A stretch of 64,000 nt of DNA from contig NC_089857.1 in the NCBI RefSeq assembly GCF_036373705.1, positions 32,532,284 to 32,596,283 on the forward strand. Reading direction: 5' to 3'. Made by a program: the position numbers and the translations under genes. The DNA comes from Amia ocellicauda. Taxonomy: Eukaryota > Chordata > Actinopteri > Amiiformes > Amiidae. Below the pieces are notes generated by a model. It ran no database searches and was not told where the DNA came from. It saw only the letters and a program-made list of their open reading frames with translations. Below are positions 1-29,866 of the stretch, in pieces. How positions within the stretch are numbered: the stretch's first letter is position 1; each line of letters begins with the position of its first letter.

Positions 1-191
1 CATCTGTGCAATCAGGAAAAAGTGGAATTCAATTCCGTGAACTAACTCCAGTGAGAGTGTCACGCAGGGAGCTGAGACAAATTCCTGCCTCTAACCTGTC
101 AGCTCGACGGCCCAGCTTTGGCCCAAGTGTGACGTCATTCCAAGAAGACTCTATTGAAGCATGCCGAAACTCCGATGACTTCAATTCATAA
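1..191 (+). CDS. kif27: C-terminal end of a kinesin, probably KIF27 (partial, 3' end only)
   Basis: An open frame enters from the left edge (first full codon at position 3) and stops with TAA at 189-191, giving about 62 residues. The peptide is Ser/Arg-rich, includes RVSRRELRQIPASNL and ends in DDFNS. No splice acceptor is visible, so the exon starts outside the window. I recognise no domain in so short a tail. The KIF27 call rests mainly on position: KIF27 lies directly upstream of GKAP1 on the same strand in other vertebrates, and the tail is compatible with that gene. KIF27 is a kinesin-4-like motor related to KIF7 and linked to motile cilia. It could be another gene's last exon. Confidence 0.55.
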   Translation, partial: SVQSGKSGIQFRELTPVRVSRRELRQIPASNLSARRPSFGPSVTSFQEDSIEACRNSDDFNS

Positions 192-3149
192 ACACCTCCT
201 GTTGTGATCTAAACAGCACTGTCTATTACTAAAACAAAACAGACACCAGCCGTAGAAAGTCAAAGCTTATTCTTCTGCAGCTGACATTAGACTTTTAATC
301 TGTGCACACTGTTGTGTATTGTGTGCTCTTATATTTATAAAATGTTTGCTGGGCACAATAATAGAATGGCATTTATACATTTATGCCATATCAAAGTGTC
401 TTTTCAGATATATCTATATGGTTATTGCACTGAACCCTACTTATGACCAACTTCAAACATGCTCTTCACGATCACCCTTGTGCCCTATGCAACTGTTTAA
501 ATATTTCTTACACATATATTTTTTCTTAGGGCTAGAAAAAAATCTAAACCTGTACCCTACCCAGATTTAATGTATTGTCAGAAGCCACTTTACAGCTACT
601 TATACATCAAAACACGATAGGGTACAAGTTTGTAATTTAGATTTCACGGGTAGGTCAAAGTTTTGATTTGGTCTAGCTCTTAAGTCTTTAAGCTCTTAAA
701 TTAAGTGACTCTGAGACTGGAAAGACCTTTCTGATTTTTGTATATTTCTTTCTAACTCATGCATATACAGTATAAATGAGTATGTATATATATTTGCCTA
801 TGTATGTGTGTGTATCTGTGTTTTGACGCTCTTTGCATAAGCTTTTATTACATAGATATAATAATTTAGCAGCACATTGAAACCTTTTACAATGCATTTA
901 ATTTTTCCAGAACTTTAATCTAAGTTTTTTTGTAAGCCTATGAACATCAGTGCCTATTGTATTTTATCTTTTGAGAACACTTACAAAAAAAAAAAAAATA
1001 GCCAAACACTGGGACAAAGTAGGCTGTGTGAATATTTAACTTCAATGGTGAAGTGATTAGTTACTAATGCAGAAATTGCCTTGTTTACTGGGCCACAGAT
1101 GGATAAACAGAAGGAATGAGAAACATATTTGTGATTCATTGTTGAATTTTATATACTTGTTTGGTTGACCTTTTCATTGTGTGTGTTTGGTGATGATTCT
1201 TAATTCTAGGACTTTTCAGCCTCTGTTCTCCTGGGGGGAAGGGAATCATAGACATTCCAGTATTTGTTTGTTTGTTTGTTTGTTTTTACTTTTTGTTTGT
1301 TTTGTAATTGAATGTTAACAATTTTCTAATAATATAAGTGACAAAAATATGATTCTTTGTTTTTCTTATCCCTGTAGTTAATTTGTTAATGCACTTGATG
1401 TTGTGAAACATTTCAAACAAATGTTTTTCTGTATATTTTAACATTAGACAGTCAAATATACTACTTTAAATAAGTAAAAAAAAAATGTTTCCTTGTATTG
1501 TTTGTAAATAATGATTAATGTTTTAATCATTTAATAGTCATTACAAAATATGACCTACGAATATGACATTGTGAATGGGTAGGCTATACTATCTTTTTGG
1601 GAAACAATAATAAAAAAAATGTTGGCAGGAATGATTACAATTAATATTTTCCTTTAGATATTACCTATCTGTTGTGCTGGTCACAAGTGTAAGACATCGC
1701 AATAATGCACACACTGACTCTCCTCTGATTACACAATGTTGCCAGTTGGAATAAAATAAAATAGCCTATTTTCATTCAATGTTGAAATCGCAGTATATAT
1801 GTAATTCAGGGTCATTATTTATTTATGATCCATTACATTTCAAAGCAGCATTTACTATTGCTATGAATCCTCGTCCTTTGTTGCCGCCAGACAAAATCCC
1901 AAACTACATTTAAATCCACCCTCACCTCGGCGTAAAGCGTAGCGATTTGGTTTTGTACTTCCGGGCCACCGTACTCCAAGGTTCTGTTGTGAAGTGACGT
2001 GAGACTGCAGAAGACACTCAAACAGGTTCAGAAATTGGTTTTAATGCTCAATTACAGACATCTATTGTGTGATGTATAAATGTATGTGTGTTTAAGTGTA
2101 TGCGTCTCGGTTTTCTGTTGGCACATTTGTTGTAATGATTTGTGTTATCGGTGTATTTTGGTATACTTGTTTGAAAGAGTCTTTCTCTGGCTTTACTTTT
2201 GGAACAAAAAAGAGAATCGTTGTTGCTAAAGTAAACCGTGTAAATGCACGACGCACTTCTGGGGTTGGCTTTCTGAAATCCCGGTTAAATCTTCTCGGCC
2301 ATAATCTGGTACAGAGAAGTTTGAGTAAATGCAAATGTATGACTTTTTTTTTTTTCCTCAGTGTGAACACAGACCGATCATAAGGAAGGAAAAGCTATTG
2401 CAGTGTGTCCATGGCATTTTTTAAACAAACAAATCTGGACACATTCCTTCATACACTTTATAATTTTAGTACTTCTGTTTTACACTGCAATGAAATCACA
2501 GTTGTTGTTGTTTTTGTTTGTTTGTTTGTTTGTTTTTGCATTACGTCAACAATCACTGAGGTAATGCTGGGATAACTTTACATAGCCTATATAAGAACAA
2601 CAGCTTGTTTCTCTAGTCTAGTTAACAGAATTAAGAAATGATCGATTTTAGGTTATACGTCATTAATAATGATCTCGTTCTTTATGTCAGGAAAATTATA
2701 TATATACAGTATAGGCTTTTTATTACTAAACTGATATTGATATATGTTCCTTGTATATATTTATTTATCAAATGTATATTCTTGACACATAGTTGGTGAT
2801 ATTTCAGTACAAACCCCTCTCGTTTGTTTATCCCCTATCCAGTTACATGTGAATAGTTTCAGACAGTGTTATCAGTGTACTGTGCTTAGACATAATCCAC
2901 CTCATTAGAAACTTAATTTTTGTCCTAATTACCTAAAATAATTTAGCCAAAGCATTACTATATATACATGCAAGCAATTTGAAAATGGCCATGTAGCATC
3001 CAAGTTTAAAAAGGGATCTAAATGAATTAAAATGCACTTTATTTTATGTTGTATTCACGTCATACGCCCTGTTTCAAATACCAATGTATGCACACTGTCT
3101 TTCTTAATATTGGCTGTGCTTGCCCCAGTTTGCAGGTAGTACTACAGAG
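192..3149. other. KIF27 3'UTR, spacer and GKAP1 5' non-coding region
   Basis: No convincing gene was found. The AT-rich DNA after the stop at 191 is probably the KIF27 3'UTR, and AATAAA-type signals at about 1750-1760 are the best candidate polyadenylation signals. There are (TTTG)n runs at about 1263-1285 and 2511-2536. The stretch 2858-2942 is the partner of an inverted 85-bp patch inside a transposon at 6352-6436. A splice acceptor ending at 3135 (tttgcag) precedes the GKAP1 start codon, so GKAP1 must have an upstream untranslated exon in this stretch. Confidence 0.5.
1950..2010 (+). promoter_or_regulatory. Candidate GKAP1 promoter / first untranslated exon
   Basis: In AT-rich surroundings this short GC-richer patch carries an ETS-type motif (ACTTCCGG, 1957-1964) and a CRE-like motif (TGACGTGA, 1995-2002). 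Both are typical of TATA-less housekeeping promoters. It lies 1.1 kb upstream of the first GKAP1 coding exon and downstream of the KIF27 end. No TATA box is obvious. The motifs are visible; the assignment as promoter is inference. Confidence 0.35.
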
Positions 3150-6100
3150 ATGGCTTCCGCTGTACTGTCCTCAGTTCCCACCACTGCCTCCCGCTTCGCT
3201 CTCCTGCAGGTGGACAGCGACTCTGACTCCGACTCCGAGTCTGGAAAGAGCAAGGCAGGCCGGGAGGCCGGCAAGTCCCGCTCTGGAAAGGCAGCAGTTG
3301 GCAAATCTGTCAACAGCAATGAGAAGAAAAAAGACAAAAAGAAGAAGAAGAAAGGACAACAGCAGAGCGAAGCCAACGAGGTAACATCATACAACTGAAA
3401 TGAACCGGGTTCATTCTTTTAAGAATCTTAACCCTAGAAGCATCACATTTTTAAACTCGATTCATGTTCCATTATGAGATTGTGGTTTGGTCGCCATATA
3501 GGATATATGTATTTCTTTTCATGATTATTAGTTAACAGTACATTATTTTCTAAAATTAGAGTGCAGGGGAAGTCTTGATATGTGATACAATGGTATGCTT
3601 AAAAGGATCACTCTTGTGTTACATCTTGCAGCTGACTGGCTATCTCCCCCTCTCCCTTTCCTTCTGGAATATAACTTCAGAGCTGAACAGGTTTATGCTG
3701 ATCAGTGGATACCATACCCATTCCTGAGTTTTAGCTGCTTGATCGTATTAGATGTTCTGACCATATGTAAACTGGGGTTTCATTGGGACATTCTCCAGGA
3801 AATTGCACAGTGTCCTGCCAATTTAAACCTATACCTCCTAAAGCGCACATTAGAAGCATGCATGTTCATGTTTAAATAGTTATATGATCAATACGAACAT
3901 TTTAAGAGAAACATTACTTTTGTTTTTTTGTCCTTTTGTCAACTTATCCTCTGAGGGTCTCACTGGCGACATAAAAAGAAAATAGTCCCATATGGTTTAT
4001 TGATGAATTATGTATTAACAAAATGTTATTCATCCTGATCTTTGCTGCCCCGTTTAATCACAAACAAACCACGCGTGGGCAATCTTACACTTGATCATTT
4101 ATTATTTTAAATACATCATTTTATTATGTTTTCATGTGGTATGTGTGGCTTTCTGGGTTTAAATGTGCTGAAAAGTGGAACTCAGTGGCAATGTGTTTAA
4201 TACATGGGGTTTTGTTCTTTGATTTTGTTTTGTTCAGTTAAGGAGTCTTGCTTTCAAGAAGCTCCCTCAGAAATCCTCCCAGCCACCGCCGGCCCTCAAT
4301 CTGCAGAACATCGCTGCTGATCTCATCCAGCACAACTCGGGAGATCATCGGGCACCCGAGGCCAATTGGCAGCAGTGGAAACAACGAGATGAACAGGTAC
4401 AGTACAGTTCTTCCTGCCGAAGACCTCCAGAGATGCTGCTCCAAACCTCCCCTTGACATCTGATAGCTCCCTGTGTCCACAATAAAAGCAGATGGCACAC
4501 AGGGTTAATGCACTGTGCAGAACCATAAGGGAGGCCTTATGTCGACAGAAACACAGCTGTTCAAATCAGTCGCCACCATTCACCTTTTCCACAAATTTGA
4601 GCGTGTCATATTTTTGCAGTGTCACTGTAGGCTGGTATGAAGAATTGAATGTGAATTACAGTTCAGTTTATTTTTAAAATAAATAATTTATGCACTTTTG
4701 TAATATATACATAGTTAACCTTTTTTTTATGTTGAACTTAGTTAACACATGATCTTTATGAAGCGGATCTGGAAAAAGCCTTAATTTTAAGCAAGTTGGA
4801 ATATGAAGAACATAAACAGGTACTTTATCTTTGTATTAAACAGATGGTTGGTTTTTTTTTTGCTTGTTTTTGTATGGTACTCATATTACTCTTAATTACA
4901 ATGAAGTGTATAAGGTGTCTTCCATTAGTGATTAGTGAAGAGTTTATGTAACTCGTATCATGTCTGTGAAAGGGGAGTTATTCTCTAAAATAATATATCT
5001 TTAATAGGCAGCAATACAAATTGAGCTTCTGTTTTTCACTGATCGTTGTAAACATGTCTTTCTTGCTCCCATAGAAATAATTCATTAAAATCAATACGCC
5101 AGCAATATTTTTCATATAATCTTCACTATCGCCTTAATAATGGTGTTGCCAAAGAGATTGCATTTGGATTGCTAATGTAAATATAATGCCATTGCCAAAC
5201 AGGACTAATGGTTTTAATGAATATACAATACTAAGAGCAACGCAACACTTTTATTCCTAGGATTTTGAAACTGTGGATACTACCTCACCTAAATCCAAAG
5301 GTGGAGGGAAGAAAGATAAAAGAAAGAACCAACAGGGTAAAGACAAACCCCTCACAGTATCCCTAAAAGACTTTCAGACGGAAGCAAATACAGGTAAGTC
5401 AGGAAACTCATTTTTAATCGTATATTCAGAACATGATATAGATATATTTGGCAAACTTTTTTTTGTTCTCTCATTCCTTTCAGATCATAGTAATAAGAAA
5501 CCAGAAGTAAGTATGAAAAACTCCATAATATGTCTGTACCCACTGCTTTTACTTTAGTAAGGGTTGGTATTAACTTCGTAATTATAAAGCTGGACATGTG
5601 CACAGCAGACCAATCAAATGTATAGTTTAAATTATGGAATTTAACTTCAAAATATCCAAGAAAATATTATGTCTGTGTATATATATACAGTGAGGGGGAA
5701 AAAAGTATTTGATCCCTTGCTGATTTTGTACGTTTGCCCACTGACAAAGAAATGATCAGTCTATAATTTTAATGGTAGGTGTATTTTAACAGTGAGAGAG
5801 AGAATAACAGCAAAAAAATCCTGAAAAACGCATTTAAAAAAAGTTATAAATTGATTTGCATGTTAATGAGGGAAATAAGTATTTGACCCCTTCGACTTAG
5901 TACTTGGTGGCAAAACCCTTGTTGGCGATCACAGAGGTCAGACATTTCTTGTAGTTGGCCACCAGGTTTGCACACATCTCAGGAGGGATTTTGTCCCACT
6001 CCTCTTTGCAGATCCCCTCCAAGTCATTAAGGTTTCGAGGCTGACGTTTGGCAACTCGAACCTTCAGCTCCCTCCACAGATTTTCTATGGGATTAAGGTC

Positions 6101-8576
6101 TGGAGACTGGCTAGGCCACTCCAGGACCTTAATGTGCTTCTTCTTGAGCCACTCCTTTGTTGCCTTGGCTGTGTGTTTTGGGTCATTGTCATGCTGGAAT
6201 ACCCATCCACGACCCATTTTCAATGCCCTGGCTGAGGAAAGGAGGTTCTCACCCAAGATTTGATGGTACATGGCCCTATCCATCGTCCCTTTGATGTGGT
6301 GCAGTTGTCCTGTCCCCTTAGCAGAAAAACACCCCCAAAGCATAATGTTTTATTATTTTAGGTAATTAGGACAAAAATTAAGTTTTGAATGAGGTGGATT
6401 ATGTCTAAGCACAGTACACTGATAACACTGTCTGAAGGGGTCAAATACTTATTTGTATATATATAATACATATATATAATTTTTTAAAAATAATTTTTTT
6501 TATTTTTTTTGTACTTACAGATATCAGTGTCAATACCCTTTTTTATGTATGATATGCCATATTATTTTCACAGGAAACAAAACCTATAAATGCAGCCACC
6601 CAAGATGACAGGTTTTTCAATAAACTGGAAGATGACGTCAGCAAAATCTTACTTAAAGAGAAGAGACGAGAGCAGTTCACTGGCAACAGTGGCATTGAAA
6701 TCCCTATACCTATAGAGCATGAAACGGTTTGATGACTATTTCAGTGACTCACTATATTTTAAGATTAGTATTTGTATCTTTAGTTTGGGCTTAAATCAGA
6801 AACTTGCTGTTATAAAAGGAAATGCTCATTAATATTGTGTAGCCAATATTTTTCTTGAATTACAAAAAAAAAAAATCCCGTAAAATAAGTTACACTAGCA
6901 ATTTAGTTAGTCAGTGAGTAGACCTAATGAAATTGGTTCAATGTTTAGCTGATGGAAAGTAGCTGTGTGGTTTGGAAGTGTTCTGAGCTTAATATAGGAG
7001 AACCAGAGACCATTGCTTTTGCATCGGTTGATAATACTCTGACAAATAATTCAGTGTTCTACACCTCTTTCTTCCCCCTTTAGCATGTAAATCATAATTT
7101 ATGCTGAAATTGAAAATGTGCTTTCATTCTTTTTTTGTTATCTTTGAAAGGTTGAAGTCAAAACTTTGACGAAAGCAATATAGATTATTGTAGTGTTTTT
7201 AAATCTTATATCTTCAGCTTCCACGATGGTCTACATGCTTGTATAAATAAGGAACACAGTAATGTAGAAAACTGTGACCTAATATTCTCAATGTGATATA
7301 ATGAGCTGGAAATAAATACTGTTTGATGTTTCTTCCTATATTGGCTCAGAACTTCAGGGGCTATAATGAATTCAAAGAGATGGGCAGTCTGAGCATTGTC
7401 AATGTTGTTATTAAAAGGAGCACAAATTAAGTAGTTGAAATGTATAATTTTACAACACTGCATTTATTTTCTTTTAGGATGTAAGAAATGAACAACTTAA
7501 ATATGAATTGGAAAAGAAAGACTTGGAAATAGAAAAGTTAAAGAAGATTATCTCACAGTGGGAGGTAATTAAACTCATAAATGTTCACTGTCTTATCATA
7601 CAGTGTTGTGATTCTGGAAGCTGTGTTGAATAAATGCAGTACTTCCAGAATTGATCCAGCTGTATTAAATATGTTTCAGAATGAGGAAGAGATTAAATGT
7701 TTGTATTTATTGAAGGTATTTCTAGTGTATTAGTCCAGTTTCTGTCAAAACTTCATTTTGTGATTTGCATTCTGGCCTACACATTTGTTTTTGTTTTCTT
7801 TTTGTGTGTATTATATTTTAAGTATTTTAACTAATTATCTTTTGCATTGGTTAGCTAGTATTTTGGTACATGTGCAGGGCTAATACTATATTTACATTGT
7901 TTCAGGGGAAATATAAAGAAGTGAAAGCAAGAAATGCACAGCTTTTGAAGATGCTTCAGCAAGGGGAAAGTAAGTACTGTGAGCAATAACACCTTCAAAG
8001 TAGAGGAATAGTTATCTGAGATTAAGAGTCTTTGGAGCGGTGTATGTTTCTCTTCTGTGGTCTTTACTTCCAAAAATAGAAAAATAAGCTCTATGAAAAG
8101 CTATGAAAATGTCGGATATCTGCAGTTTATATTGCGTTATATTTGATATTTTGCAATTGCAAGAAAAAAGTGGGTGACCCACAAATTGAAAGTGGTGCCA
8201 TGTTTATCGTCTTGTATTTATTAATTTACATTTAACTTACTTTACATTATTAATGTTAATAAACCACTCTATCTTTTAAGATTACAAGATCATGTTTTGA
8301 CAGCAGAGAGCATTATTTCTTGTTATTGATACCCATGTGCCATTATTTTTGCTTTTCAGTGAAGGATAAAGCAGAAATTCTTCTACAAGTTGAAGAGCTG
8401 ATGAATATAAAGGAGGAGCTATCATCACAGGTATGATGAACTGGCTCTGCTGTTACTGTCAGTATTAATAGGTTTTGAACCTGTCCAGATAACATGCTGA
8501 AGAGTTAAGTAAAATGTGTCAAATGCAGAATTACATTACAATAATGTTTATTGTTTGAATGGTATTGTATGTAATC

Positions 8577-8638
<62 letters not shown>

Positions 8639-9908
8639 TTGGAATAGAATCTCAATTGAATGGAATAAGATATTACTCCTTTTTAAAATTTTCTGTATGT
8701 ATATACTTTATTCCAAAGGTCAAAATAACTTGGAGAAGAAAATCGTTCTTTAAGGTTGAGAAACAACTTTGTTTTTTATTTTGTTTATAAAGGTCACTTC
8801 ATTGCATGCAGCTCTTGAACAAGAAAAGTCTAAAGTAAAAGGATTACAGTCAGATCAGCCTAGGCATCATCAGGTAAAGTATAATTTATAGAATTACTGT
8901 CTCCAAAATATGGCACATAATTCTTACCATCGAAAAAAAATTAAGTTAACAATCCACTGACTAAAATAATATTCTGCTGGAGATATAGTTTTCTTCCAAA
9001 CAGTGACCACTGTGCCGTACTGGGCACCAGTAAACCTGTGATGTAATCACTGAGTGCTATTTACTATTTGGTCTGTGTGAAATCTTGAAATACTTACTTG
9101 GCAGCAGTGTATCTTATTTATAGATAAAATAAATAAATAAATAAACAAAATCTAATGGTAATCTAAACCTGTTCATGCACCTCTGTGTTAAAGATTTCTA
9201 GTGAGTTTTCACTGGGTTTTATTTACTCAAAAAGGGTATTTATTACTTCTATATTTTCCAAGCTAACATATAATTTATTATAATCTCATCAATATTGTAT
9301 TAAACTTTATCTGTACTTCCCATGTAATTTTTTTACAATTATTTATTAATTAGCAGAAATCCTTATCCAGGGTGACTCAGTTTACAGAAGATAACTTTTT
9401 AAAGCATTACAAAAGTGCATTGTACAATCAGTACAAAACTGACTCTATTATTGTGAACCAGTCTTAAGTTCTTAAACTCTTCACTTCTGTAGCATTTTTT
9501 TGCTCCGTGTTTAAAAACAAAAAAGGTGAGGGTGAGATTTTAAAATGAGAGGGAGAGTTAAACCAATGGCAGCAGGAGTTTAATTTGATCATATACTCCA
9601 TAATTTAATGTGGTAAATCCCCTGCTCTCCAGCATTCTGGTTAAGTTCATGTTTTCATAGTTCAGACATAATTAAGAAAATTAGTAAAACGCATAAAGTT
9701 GTACAAACCTACAGTATCAGGGATGGGAAATTTAGTATTTTGGTTTAATAATTAATTTGTTTAATAATTATTTTTGGAACACTCATTGACAGTTTTATTT
9801 TGAGATGTTGCATGTGAAGTATATCTTTTACACATATTCAACATTTATATTTTTTGTATTTTACAGGGAAACAAGAAAGGCAAAAAGAACTCTGAATCTG
9901 ATATATGA
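3150..9908 (+). CDS. gkap1: GKAP1, G kinase-anchoring protein 1 (11 coding exons, 373 aa)
   Basis: Coding exons: 3150-3380, 4238-4396, 4742-4819, 5261-5393, 5484-5506, 6574-6726, 7478-7564, 7906-7969, 8360-8430, 8793-8873, 9867-9908. All junctions are GT-AG and the phases join into 373 residues (the mammalian protein is about 366). GKAP1 binds cGMP-dependent protein kinase I and is reported at the Golgi. Visible parts are a conserved N-terminus ([20 protein letters not shown]), an acidic Ser/Asp run (23-31), a Lys-rich patch (59-68), the [10 protein letters not shown] motif in exon 4, and a heptad-rich helical C-terminal half from exon 7 on that is likely coiled coil. The start ATG at 3150 matches the family. 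The donor after exon 6 (gtttga) is weak. A likely poly(A) signal AATAAA lies at 10315-10320. Intron 6 (5507-6573, here after the 23-nt exon) holds a Tc1 relic. Confidence 0.95.
5484..5506 (+). CDS. gkap1: GKAP1 23-nt micro-exon (coding exon 5)
   Basis: This exon lies between tttcag and gtaagt. Joined to the single base left by the previous exon, it encodes DHSNKKPE and restores phase 0 for the next exon. The mammalian protein has a comparable DHISKK stretch at the same place, which supports it as a real exon. Skipping it would shift the frame, because 23 is not a multiple of 3. Confidence 0.85.
5897..6343 (-). pseudogene. Tc1 transposase C-terminal fragment
   Basis: This fragment is 148 residues, equivalent to residues 190-337 of the transposase at 20757-21770, from which it differs at about five positions. 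It retains the catalytic second Asp and the Glu of the DD34E triad but lacks the helix-turn-helix DNA-binding region and the first Asp. The ATG at its start is only an internal Met of the family. It runs antisense to GKAP1 in an intron. It is non-functional. Confidence 0.9.
6352..6436. repeat. 85-bp inverted copy of 2858-2942 inside the Tc1 relic
   Basis: Reading 2858-2942 on the reverse strand gives this segment with about two mismatches over 85 bases, and both ends of the match are sharp. It replaces Tc1 sequence between the transposase fragment and the residual terminal repeat. It could be a templated insertion during break repair or part of a dispersed repeat also present at 2858. Confidence 0.85.
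8581..8634. repeat. (TA)27 microsatellite
   Basis: Uninterrupted TA dinucleotide run in the GKAP1 intron between coding exons 9 and 10. Confidence 0.99.
9343..9480. repeat. Old interspersed repeat fragment (SINE or DNA-element tail)
   Basis: The stretch TTAGCAGAAATCCTTATCC followed by GGGTGACTCAGTTTACA resembles a motif common in dispersed fish repeats (a variant of 'tttagcagacgcctttatcc...gcgacttac'). It lies in the last GKAP1 intron. The match is from memory and the family is not certain. Confidence 0.35.
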
Positions 9909-10813
9909 AGACCTATAAGGGACAATTCAGCAAAAAAAAGACTTATCTTCAGGGTTTCATCATTTAAAATGTACAGAACACCCAAATGGTTTAACAAACA
10001 ATTAATTTTGTTGAGATTATTTGGTTGAAGATTCAAACCTTGTTGTTAAAGGGTTCTGATTTTCAAGGTTTTTTTTTCTTTGTAATTACTTTAAACAAGT
10101 TTCATCTGACTGTTTTACAGAAATAATATATACACAGTATTATTGCCATTTCTAAACAATAATCTAAGTATATTTTGGAGCATCATATTTTTCAGATCGC
10201 ATTGGTATTTTAGTTGGTTTCACTCTTACAGAATCCACCTTTGATGGGTTTAGTTATTGTAACCCCAAATCAGAACCTTACGTTCTTTTTTTGTTGTTAA
10301 TTAAATCTTATACTAATAAAAGTTTCTAAATGTCCCTAATCCTATAATAATGATAATTCTGTCCTTTTGTTTATCTACTGTTGAAATGCCAAAACATGTA
10401 ATGCAAAGCTCTTTTTAACTGCAAAGTAAATAGACTACTTTTCCAGTGTCAAGTCTGATGTTTGTTTCTTGTGTACCTAATGCACATTTAAAAAAAGGGT
10501 CAAATATTCTCCAAACGATTTATTCAATCTTCTACCAGACCTCACACTTTAAGTGGGTGTATGCTGTACAGAAGTTATAAGGTTATAATCTGGTGTCCAA
10601 ATGGAGAATTGTGCCAACTGACTTGTCATTTCTCCAAGAAACACCAAAGAGAACTGGAACAACAGTCATCTCAGGATTTCATGCAAACCACCCCCAGGAA
10701 ATAATAATAAATCACTTGAATTAAGTTGCCCAAAAAGGTGTTGCACAAAACCATCTTAACACATTGAAGTCAAAATACTTAAAGGAATGGCTTCCATATT
10801 TTAATAATATATT

Positions 10814-10870
<57 letters not shown>

Positions 10871-11340
10871 AAGGGGTTTATACAACTGACTCCAGACATT
10901 TTAAGGTTGCCCTGAAACTTAGTGTTGATTGTTGAACATTTGGTAAACTGATATTTATACTTAATTACTGCAACACCAGCCCATAGAATAGTCTTCCCTG
11001 GATGGCAACTCTACTAACGGCAAGTTCAGTGTTTTAAGCAATATGGCTTTACCTGGAATATTAAAAGTTTCTTGATTTGTCAAAAGTAATACTTCTTGTG
11101 CAATATATCCTGTTTAAATAAGAAATTGCATGTAAAACACGTTTTCTTTCAAATGGAATTTCACTACACTGGTCGATTTTAATGAATGAGCTGCCTACAA
11201 GCTACCCTTCACTTTAACTGAACATGCCCACTTCTCAGAAATATAATACTAAACCCCACAGACATACTCTCCTAAGAGAAAATAATAAAAGATCGGGAAG
11301 GAAAAGGCGATCCTTATACTTCTGCTGTTGTATCCAAAGC
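9909..11340. other. GKAP1 3'UTR and spacer
   Basis: The likely 3'UTR runs to just past AATAAA at 10315-10320. Beyond it is AT-rich spacer with a (TA)n tract at 10817-10867. No gene was seen. Confidence 0.6.
10817..10867. repeat. (TA)n microsatellite
   Basis: About 25 TA units between GKAP1 and UBQLN1. Confidence 0.97.
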
Positions 11341-11379
11341 TCTATGCATTACAGGTGAGGCAATACCCGACTACAGTGA

Positions 11380-11797
11380 AAGCCAAATGTGACGCATGCG
11401 CATATAGTCCTTGAGTGAGCGAGGGGGGCGGAAGGGGAAGTGGCTTTTCCTTTTCTAGTAACTTCCCCGAAGGTCTACGTCATAACGAAGCAAGTAAACA
11501 AAACCAGGTCAGCTGTTGCTTTTTCATTTGATCTATTTCCCTTACTTTCCAACAACGCGCAGCACTGTTGTGTAAGAAAGCACGGATGCTACGGATGACG
11601 GAAAGGGGGTTTTCTGTACGGCGCCGCGCTTTTACCCATGATGCCCAAAACTGTCTGACAATCAGGAAGCAGTAAGTTGAAGTGATCGGTTTCGCAGACA
11701 TTTGTTTTCGCAGTATAATCATAATTTCCCCTTTTGACGATTGGTATTATTGCCACTTGACAACCGACGGAAATTGAAACAATTACAAACCGAGGAC
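11380..11797 (+). promoter_or_regulatory. UBQLN1 promoter and 5'UTR
   Basis: A local rise in GC/CpG content lies directly upstream of the UBQLN1 start codon. Visible motifs are an NRF1-like palindrome (ACGCATGCGCA, 11392-11402) and a GC box (GGGGGCGGAA, about 11424-11433). No TATA box stands out, as expected for a broadly expressed gene. The ATG at 11798 sits in a GACATGGCGGA context that also resembles a YY1 site. Confidence 0.55.

Positions 11798-29866
<18,069 letters not shown>

Larger units (their letters stand above)
5688..6454 (-). mobile_element. Truncated DD34E Tc1-like transposon in a GKAP1 intron
   Basis: The left edge starts CAGTGAGGGGG in a (TA)n context and continues as a long terminal inverted repeat to about 5890, matching the right end of the element at 20526-21977 in reverse. 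The minus-strand frame 6343-5897 encodes the C-terminal 148 residues of a Tc1 transposase, including the second Asp (HDNDPKH) and the Glu (NPIENLW). The match stops at 6350. An 85-bp patch of unrelated DNA follows (6352-6436), then 18 bases of the opposite repeat (6437-6454). The N-terminal half of the transposase, including the DNA-binding domain and first catalytic Asp, is missing, so the element is dead. Confidence 0.9.

Noticed and set aside
2092-2383. Overlapping open frames of 92 and 95 codons on both strands upstream of GKAP1
   Set aside because: No recognisable domain, no splice logic, and mutual overlap. Most likely chance frames in 5' non-coding DNA.
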